Below are positions 58,706 through 64,000 of a stretch of DNA of 64,000 nt, piece by piece; positions within the stretch are counted from its first letter, which is position 1, and every line of letters begins with the position of its first letter. The DNA is from Runella limosa DSM 17973 (GTDB taxonomy: Bacteria > Bacteroidota > Bacteroidia > Cytophagales > Spirosomataceae). The stretch covers positions 200,847 through 264,846 of the forward strand of contig NZ_KI519426.1 in the NCBI RefSeq assembly GCF_000482465.1, given 5' to 3'. The position numbers were made by a program, and so were the translations under genes. The notes under the pieces were generated by a model. That model was not told where the DNA came from and ran no database searches. It was given only the letters and a program-made list of their open reading frames with translations.

Positions 58706-59144
58706 AGTGGTACTCTGTTTAAAATTAACGATTTAGCAATCTGCTTTTGGCTGTTGTGGTGTCTCAGAGGTGTTGTTGTTCTGATGACGATGCAAATGTG
58801 CAGCCTTTTTTTGGGTAGAAGAATTGAAAATGGATAAGTGGATTATTTTAAGGGATGAGCGGTTGGTGAAATTTTAAAAAACAGAATAATATTCTTAAAA
58901 TATACTAAATTGTTGCAGTTGAATAGTAATAGTTAAATGAAAAATAAATAAAATGCAATTTAAAACAAAATAAAATTTTGCTTATTATATAGTATTATTC
59001 CGCGACAATTGAATTTTGTAAAGATGGCTATTGTGGGGTGTAGAAGAAAAATAGATAAATCATTGTTTTTGTGATACTTATACTTATTTTCACCGTCGTA
59101 AGTGCAAATTCTCCTTTTCACCACCAATCCCCTCATTACGTACT
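58706..59144. other. 438-bp AT-rich gap without genes
   Basis: No frame longer than a few dozen codons is credible. The segment 58850-59000 is strongly A/T-rich, with a small palindrome (AGAAT-AAT-ATTCT near 58883). No exact TAnnTTTG box is present on either strand; GAATTTTG near 59014 has one mismatch and could serve the OmpA gene. It marks the start of the accessory-like cluster. Confidence 0.5.
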
Positions 59145-60032
59145 ATGTCTTCAGGTGTCAAAACGCTTGCTTGGATTCTGCTTGTTGGCTGGATAGGTGG
59201 GGCTACCTACTGGCACGTTTGTAAAATCAAACTCCTGTGTGATGGTCCCTCAACTATGACTACAGCTCCCACTTATGTGAATCCCCCGCTGTCTATTGTT
59301 GATGGCGCCCAGCTCAACCTAAGTTCACCGCTGAATTTTGGTTTTAAGAAATCGGTCGCCGACCCCAACTACGCCAATGTGAAGAAAGAGCTAGATTCGT
59401 TGGCGGCTTACCTCAAAGCAAACCCAGGTCGAAAACTGACCGTCACGGGCTTGTATGCGTCTATTGAGCAAAACAACACTACTTTCCCCGACTTGGGATT
59501 TGCCCGTGCCGATGCGCTCAAGAAGTACCTTGTTGATGCAGGTGTGCCAGCAGCACAGCTCCAAACGGCAAGTAAGATGATTGATTTGCAGTTTAGCGTC
59601 GATGATTCTACGCACGGAATGGAATTTGGTTTTGATAGCCTTGCTCTTCCAAAATCAGAAGAAGCGCTGGCCGCTGCCGAAAAATACGAGGATGTTTTTA
59701 AACCAATGGATTTGTATTTCAAAACGGGAAGTGCTGATTACATCCATACACCCGACAATGAGAAGTTTTTGGACGAAGCTAAAAAATACCTAGCTACGCA
59801 CAAAGATAAAAAGCTGTCGTTGACGGGGCATACCGATAACGTTGGGGCTGATGATAAAAACTTGGCACTTTCGGGCAAACGAGCAGCAGGCGTGAAGTCG
59901 GCTTTTGTGAAATTTGGCATCGCCGCCGACCAACTATCGACCGAAGCCAAAGGGGAAACCCAACCCAAGGCATCCAATGATACCCCCGAAGGCCGCAAAG
60001 CCAATCGACGTGTAAGTATTGTGGTTCAATAA
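59145..60032 (+). CDS. OmpA-domain protein with N-terminal membrane anchor
   Basis: The 295-residue product has one N-terminal membrane helix (LAWILLVGWIGGATYWHV), then two related domains. The first, about residues 60-170, looks like a degenerate OmpA_C domain (YANVKKELDSLAAYLKANPG, KLTVTGLY, FARADALKKYLVDAGVP). The second, about 185-295, is canonical (IYFKTGSADYI-like start, LSLTGHTDNVGADDKNLALS, RKANRRVSIVV), with the Asp and Arg that bind diaminopimelate in peptidoglycan. The protein should tether the inner membrane to the cell wall. It leads the cluster that continues to the window end. Confidence 0.9.
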   Translation: MSSGVKTLAWILLVGWIGGATYWHVCKIKLLCDGPSTMTTAPTYVNPPLSIVDGAQLNLSSPLNFGFKKSVADPNYANVKKELDSLAAYLKANPGRKLTVTGLYASIEQNNTTFPDLGFARADALKKYLVDAGVPAAQLQTASKMIDLQFSVDDSTHGMEFGFDSLALPKSEEALAAAEKYEDVFKPMDLYFKTGSADYIHTPDNEKFLDEAKKYLATHKDKKLSLTGHTDNVGADDKNLALSGKRAAGVKSAFVKFGIAADQLSTEAKGETQPKASNDTPEGRKANRRVSIVVQ

Positions 60033-60059
60033 ACATTTACTCATTCAAATTTGACTTTT

Positions 60060-60599
60060 ATGTACGGACATTTTAATCCTTTTGAACAAACAGGTGCGTG
60101 GTGGCAGCATATACTCATGGTTGTGATAGCGGCGGTGTTGGGGTACATTATTGGCTATATCACCAAAAAAAGCGAAGCAGAAAACCTAGAGGCAGAACTA
60201 GCCTCTTTGGATGCAGCAGTGGATGATTGCCAAAAAACGCAAGTGATTTCAGTAGCGCCTGCGCCTGTTAAGGTCGAGACCGCAACGGTGGTGCCTGTTG
60301 CAGCGGCGCTTGCACCCCTGGTCGTTCCTGAACCCGTTGTCGTTCCTGACGATTTAAAAATTGTGGAAGGCATTGGGCCAAAAATTGAGGAATTACTCAA
60401 TAATGAGGGCATTTTGACCTTTGCTCAACTTGCAACGACCTCCCCAGAGCGTATCAAAGAAATATTGGTGGCTGGGGGCTCGCGTTTCCAAATGCACGAT
60501 CCAACTACTTGGCCTGAGCAATCGGCATTGGCCCGCGACGGTAAGTTTGAGGAATTGAAAGCGTGGCAAGACGAACTCAACAAAGGCCGCAAGGGATAA
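60060..60599 (+). CDS. Membrane-anchored helix-hairpin-helix protein (copy 1)
   Basis: The 179-residue product has a short N-terminus, a membrane helix (ILMVVIAAVLGYIIGYI, residues 18-34), a Val/Ala/Pro-rich linker with coiled start, and a C-terminal helix-hairpin-helix domain from about residue 95 (DDLKIVEGIGPKIEELLNNE, then LTFAQLATTSPERIKEIL and HDPTTWPEQSALARDG). This HHH type is often annotated as a predicted flap-endonuclease-like (H3TH) domain; no catalytic acids can be seen. The preceding TTG at 60051 is possible, but ATG 60060 gives the same length as its neighbour. It shares nearly the whole C-terminal half with the next gene. Confidence 0.85.
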   Translation: MYGHFNPFEQTGAWWQHILMVVIAAVLGYIIGYITKKSEAENLEAELASLDAAVDDCQKTQVISVAPAPVKVETATVVPVAAALAPLVVPEPVVVPDDLKIVEGIGPKIEELLNNEGILTFAQLATTSPERIKEILVAGGSRFQMHDPTTWPEQSALARDGKFEELKAWQDELNKGRKG

Positions 60600-60627
60600 T
60601 GGTTTTACTTTCAAACTGACTTTTACC

Positions 60628-61167
60628 ATGATTATATTACAAGTAACTCCTTTAAGTCAAAATTTTTGGGTCGCAGGTTTAGAAGCAATTGCTCTACTTG
60701 CGTTGGCTGCCTATATTGGTTGGTGGCTAGGACAGCGAACTTTTGCCGTCAAAATCGAAGGCTTACATGCTGATATTGATGCGAAACGTACCGCTTTAGA
60801 CGATTGTAAAAAATCAAAAGTGGCGGTAAAGGTAGCGCACGCACCCGTTGAAACACCAGTGGTTTCCGTACCAGTGGCGGCTCTTGCCCCCGAACCCGTT
60901 GTGCCTGTCGTGCCCGATGATTTAAAAATTGTGGAAGGTATTGGGCCAAAAATCGAAGGGCTGCTCAACAACGAGGGCATTTTTACCTTTGCCCAACTTG
61001 CCACCACTGCCCCCGAGCGCATCAAAGAAATATTGGAAGCCGCAGGGCCTCGCTTCCAAATGCACGACCCAACTACTTGGCCAACACAATCGGCCATGGC
61101 GCGCGACGGCAAATGGGATGAGCTAAAGACTTGGCAAGAAGAACTGAATAAAGGTAGGTTGGAGTAG
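60628..61167 (+). CDS. Membrane-anchored helix-hairpin-helix protein (copy 2)
   Basis: A tandem paralogue of the previous gene, also 179 residues. It has a membrane helix (VAGLEAIALLALAAYIGWWLG), a Cys-Lys linker (LDDCKKSK, matching LDDCQKT in copy 1), a Val/Pro-rich spacer and the HHH domain from about residue 97, with 80% or more of the domain identical by eye. The N-terminal helices differ, so duplication was followed by divergence of the anchor. It lies 28 bp after copy 1 and ends with a hairpin-T terminator. Confidence 0.85.
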   Translation: MIILQVTPLSQNFWVAGLEAIALLALAAYIGWWLGQRTFAVKIEGLHADIDAKRTALDDCKKSKVAVKVAHAPVETPVVSVPVAALAPEPVVPVVPDDLKIVEGIGPKIEGLLNNEGIFTFAQLATTAPERIKEILEAAGPRFQMHDPTTWPTQSAMARDGKWDELKTWQEELNKGRLE

Positions 61168-61202
61168 CCAGACTAGACCTCTCTGTTTGATACATTTAAA
61201 AG

Positions 61203-61226
61203 AAAGCCCCTTTTTGGGGCTTTTTT
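61203..61226 (+). terminator. Intrinsic terminator after the HHH pair
   Basis: AAAGCCCC (61203-61210) pairs with GGGGCTTT (61216-61223), with a T5 loop and T6 tail. It splits the cluster into two transcripts unless read through. Confidence 0.85.
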
Positions 61227-61363
61227 ATTACCGTTTAATAAATCGAAATACCGCTAACTAAGTTTAACATCCAGTTTAGGCCAAATTCAAGCTAGTTTTG
61301 ATTAGTACATCGCGTACGAATCAGGTAATTAGGTTTGTTTCAATACTTTAAACTGTGATTGTT

Positions 61364-61813
61364 ATGAAAATTCTTCCTGTTGTCAGAGGTGGTATCGGCC
61401 TCCTTTTTCTGTTTTTTTCTTCTTCCAATTTTCTGAGTTGTGCTTGTTTGGATGCGACCGTAGGCGAACCTGCCGAAACGGTTTCGGGCCAAGTAGTGGT
61501 CAATGTAACGGGGCTTGAACAGCTATCAACCAATGGCGAAAAAAAATACGTCACGGTGAGCTATTCGGGAAATTTAGAGAACAGTGATTCAAAATTTGGT
61601 GAGACGGCCTTTAGCGTCAATCGCTCTTACGAAATCAAAGCGGGGAGTGTACACCCCAATCCTTCCATTACCCGCGTTGCCCTGAAATATGGGACGTGGA
61701 CTGTGCGGGTTCAGGCCGATAGTTGGTCGAGCCAATGTAGCTGCAAAATGGACGACAAACACAGTCCAAGATTTGTTTTTACCTATCCAAACTCCCAAGG
61801 AGTTTGCCAGTAG
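61364..61813 (+). CDS. Small lipoprotein of unknown function
   Basis: The 149-residue product has a signal peptide with a lipobox-like end (SNFLSC, Cys about 27) and several further Cys (CAC, then CSC near the C-terminus and a final Cys). The mature part looks like a single beta-sandwich (VVVNVTGLEQLS, YVTVSYSGNLE, ITRVALKYGTWTVRVQAD). I do not recognise a named family. A GTG at 61355 is an alternative start. It opens the second half of the cluster after the terminator at 61203. Confidence 0.7.
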   Translation: MKILPVVRGGIGLLFLFFSSSNFLSCACLDATVGEPAETVSGQVVVNVTGLEQLSTNGEKKYVTVSYSGNLENSDSKFGETAFSVNRSYEIKAGSVHPNPSITRVALKYGTWTVRVQADSWSSQCSCKMDDKHSPRFVFTYPNSQGVCQ

Positions 61814-61855
61814 CGTACGCATTAACCTTTTGTTTTACACCTAAACTTTCATGTT

Positions 61856-63196
61856 ATGAAGTCAACCCAATTCGATCTGTCGTATCGACAACTCAGGCTG
61901 CTGCTTTTGGGGATGTCGTTTATTTTATGCCTGTTTCCTCTAAAAATGGGACGGGCAATGGCCGATGCTGATGTGGATGTAAAAATTCCGATTGAAGAAC
62001 TTCAGCGTTTGATTCAACAACTCGAAGACGTTACGCAAGGGCTAACGGGGCAGTTGGGGATTGAGCTACGGCGAACGGTAGATGAGCTGAATGATAAAAT
62101 TACGCAGCAAATTAGCAACATCAAAGATGCTTCCATCGACGTATTGAAGGCGGCTTCTGCCGAGATTAGAGCCATTATCCAAACCCTTACCCAAGAAGCC
62201 CGAAAACTGCTGGCGGAAGTCAATCAAATGGTACGCGATGCCGTCAAATGCCTTGACGAGGTCTTGGCAAAACGGATTGCGCAAATCAAAGATACCATGA
62301 TTGAGCTGATTGATAAAACCTCGGTCGTCATCCAACAAACGATTGACAGAGTGCGCATTGGCGCCGTTGAAATTATTGACCAAGGTACAAATAGTGTGGT
62401 GGTTGTGCTTGACAAAACCCTCGAAAATGCCATACGTATCGGGTTATTGGTGGCTATTTTTATTCTACTTTTTTGGATGGTGCGTACCCTTTACAAACAA
62501 AACATCAATCGGATGCAAACCCACCAAAAAATAGTGATGGGGTTTGTAACGGTGGTAATGATTGCGATGGGCACGGTGCTGGTGTCGAGTTCGGCCATGG
62601 CCAAAATCGCAGGAAAAGAGATTAAAATCCCCAAATGGGAAAAGTACTGCGAAGATGGTGACGCGTATTATGCCCAATTTGTGACCCAAAAAAACAACGG
62701 AGCAAGCACTGCTGATTTGCATATTATTGGCATGAAAGCCCTCGAAGCCCTTGATATGTGCCGCGTAGCCACGGTTAGCGCCGAAGTAGCGAGAAGTAAG
62801 CAGATGGCCATCAACGAGATTTCGGTGATTCTGTATCCACCCGCACCCACGCCCGAAACCATTCCAACGTCAGATCCGCTGGTGGCAGATTGTAAACCAA
62901 GTAGTCCGTCGGGGCCTAAAAAGCCATTTTACCCAGGTTGGTATTCTAAGTATGATTTTTTGAAAATAGCCACCTTGGCAAAAATGCAAGAGGAGAAAAA
63001 AATCAACGTGAAGGATATTTACGTGCGCGTTTCTCCCCAATTGATGACCGTTTCTCCAGCCCAAGTTGAAAAAACGTACAAGCAGAAAATTTCGACCTAT
63101 ACCAAAGTGTCGCCGCAGTCGCTTGAAGTGCAGCGGGTTACTCCACTGATGTTTAAATACAATGGTGCTTTGCAAAAAATAAATTCACAACGTTAA
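61856..63196 (+). CDS. Membrane protein with long amphipathic helices, unknown function
   Basis: The 446-residue product has an N-terminal hydrophobic segment (LRLLLLGMSFILCLFPLKMG). About 150 residues of regular amphipathic helix follow (heptad-like ITQQISNIKDASIDVLK, IAQIKDTMIELIDKTS), similar in look to apolipoprotein A-type or tubulating helices. Two membrane helices lie near 193-213 and 225-247, then a periplasmic or cytoplasmic C-terminal domain with Cys residues. I do not recognise a family. Adjacent to the lipoprotein (42 bp) and the phospholipase-like gene (12 bp), it probably acts on or in membranes with them. Confidence 0.75.
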   Translation: MKSTQFDLSYRQLRLLLLGMSFILCLFPLKMGRAMADADVDVKIPIEELQRLIQQLEDVTQGLTGQLGIELRRTVDELNDKITQQISNIKDASIDVLKAASAEIRAIIQTLTQEARKLLAEVNQMVRDAVKCLDEVLAKRIAQIKDTMIELIDKTSVVIQQTIDRVRIGAVEIIDQGTNSVVVVLDKTLENAIRIGLLVAIFILLFWMVRTLYKQNINRMQTHQKIVMGFVTVVMIAMGTVLVSSSAMAKIAGKEIKIPKWEKYCEDGDAYYAQFVTQKNNGASTADLHIIGMKALEALDMCRVATVSAEVARSKQMAINEISVILYPPAPTPETIPTSDPLVADCKPSSPSGPKKPFYPGWYSKYDFLKIATLAKMQEEKKINVKDIYVRVSPQLMTVSPAQVEKTYKQKISTYTKVSPQSLEVQRVTPLMFKYNGALQKINSQR

Positions 63197-63208
63197 CTCT
63201 TTACAATT

Positions 63209-64000
63209 ATGCCAGGTCCAGCTGTCCATCACTTGATTTCGGATGAAGTGGCTAAACGCATACATGCCCTTAATCTGACTCCCGACGCCGCAAAATTACT
63301 AGCTGATTTTGCCCCGTATTTACATTTTGGTGCCCAAGGCCCCGACCCTTTGTTTTTTAACACCAAAGATTTAAGCCCCGAACTACGAACGCTCGTCAGA
63401 TTGTATTTTGACGCAGTGGATTTTATGGAAGACTTCAAAAAAGAGATTCTGAAAATCATTCCTCCAGAATTAATTGCGGCAGTAGAAACCCTCGAAGCAG
63501 TTTGGGACAACGTTGCGGCACGTTCTTCCACCATCACCGAAATTCAACAACTTTTGGGTGAATCGCAGGCATTGCTGGGGCTGCTTCAATCGACTTTGCA
63601 ACAAGCGGCGATAAAGTATTTGACCGATACAGTCAATGTTTTTAATCAGCTCAAACACCCGATTCAGGACGTGGGGCAGCCCCATGATATTTGGTGGTGG
63701 TTCGATACACTGCATTACCGACGCACGGGGAAGTTTGCCCAAACTTTGCTGAAAAATGCGACACCTGGCACGGCCGAACACGCTTACGCCATTGGTTATT
63801 TGACCCATTTTGCGGCCGATACCGTTGGACACCCATTTGTCAACATTATGTCAGGAGGGCCGTACCGTACCCACGCCCAGCGCCACAAATTTGTGGAGAA
63901 TCACCAAGATACGTACGCGTTTAAAGAAATGCGCTCGGGGGAAGAGTTTGTAGAAAGTGATCTTTGGAAAGACTACGTAATGGGGAGTGAAACAAAACTG
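63209..64000 (+). CDS. Zinc-dependent phospholipase C-like protein (cut by window end)
   Basis: The frame is open for 264 codons and runs off the window, so the C-terminus is missing. The N-terminus GPAVHHLISDEVAKRI and FGAQGPDPLFF, and the core AYAIGYLTHFAADTVGHPFV at residues 192-210, match the zinc-dependent phospholipase C fold, whose His and Asp residues bind three zinc ions. PHDIWWWFDTLHY holds further candidate ligands. There is no signal peptide, which is unusual for a secreted phospholipase. It follows the membrane-helix protein after 12 bp, probably as the last visible gene of one transcript. Confidence 0.8.
   Translation, partial: MPGPAVHHLISDEVAKRIHALNLTPDAAKLLADFAPYLHFGAQGPDPLFFNTKDLSPELRTLVRLYFDAVDFMEDFKKEILKIIPPELIAAVETLEAVWDNVAARSSTITEIQQLLGESQALLGLLQSTLQQAAIKYLTDTVNVFNQLKHPIQDVGQPHDIWWWFDTLHYRRTGKFAQTLLKNATPGTAEHAYAIGYLTHFAADTVGHPFVNIMSGGPYRTHAQRHKFVENHQDTYAFKEMRSGEEFVESDLWKDYVMGSETKL

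Noticed and set aside
60060-61167. ComEA-like competence DNA receptor pair
   Set aside because: ComEA has a different HHH arrangement and follows competence genes; here the domain carries the H3TH-like GIGPKI pattern with a TW-x-x-Q segment and no com genes are nearby.

Overview
The window looks like ordinary chromosome from a member of the Bacteroidota, most likely a Cytophagales organism of the Runella/Spirosoma kind. The genus is inference. The evidence is: recurrent Bacteroidota-type promoter boxes (TAnnTTTG, sometimes with TTG about 19-20 nt upstream); families typical of the phylum (DUF2480, DUF3276/PUR, DUF3822, DUF4175); a type IX secretion C-terminal sorting domain on a giant leucine-rich-repeat protein; and the near absence of Shine-Dalgarno sequences. 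I saw no tRNA, rRNA, CRISPR array, transposase, integrase or phage gene.

Layout. 0.1-9.2 kb: housekeeping genes (DUF2480, CCA-adding enzyme, fmt, greA with a leader that looks like an attenuator or small RNA, a secreted amidohydrolase, ychF, DUF3276, an RlpA-like protein). 9.3-17.1 kb: a DUF58 protein, a secreted cyclophilin, then a heavy-metal RND efflux operon on the minus strand. Its pump gene carries a fused outer-membrane factor with a signal-peptide-like segment kept at the junction. A tiny antitoxin-like gene with its own promoter sits antisense in the gap of that operon. 17.4-22.2 kb: feoA-feoB behind a probable iron-responsive operator, an HDAC-fold deacetylase, a DUF4136 lipoprotein and a beta-barrel protein. 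22.3-33 kb: metabolic genes (OsmC, FAD oxidoreductase, ribD, tyrA, an esterase, acyl-CoA carboxylase beta), a RecD-like helicase, and an overlapping Nudix-DUF3822-coaD operon. 33-45 kb: DUF983, a CpsB/YwqE-type phosphatase, rfbC, a LytS/LytTR two-component pair, a polyprenyl synthetase, patatin, GNAT and YggS genes, secA and a LolC/E-type permease.

45-58.3 kb: surface and envelope functions. These are a GH140-type glycosidase, a 1939-residue LRR protein built from eight CxxC-capped modules in alternating long and short form, a penicillin-acylase-family enzyme and a DUF4175 membrane coiled-coil protein. 58.7-64 kb: after a 438-bp AT-rich gap, a same-strand cluster of unknown purpose: an OmpA-domain protein, two duplicated membrane-anchored helix-hairpin-helix proteins, a small lipoprotein, a membrane protein with long amphipathic helices, and a zinc-dependent phospholipase C-like protein cut by the window end. 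This cluster is the best candidate here for an undescribed system.

Small dispersed repeats occupy several gaps: GCCTC/GAGGC palindromes, GTTT-rich tracts, CACAGA/TCTGTG arrays, and a 131-bp nested palindrome at 2176-2306. All starts, motifs and composition figures were read by hand; no database search was possible.
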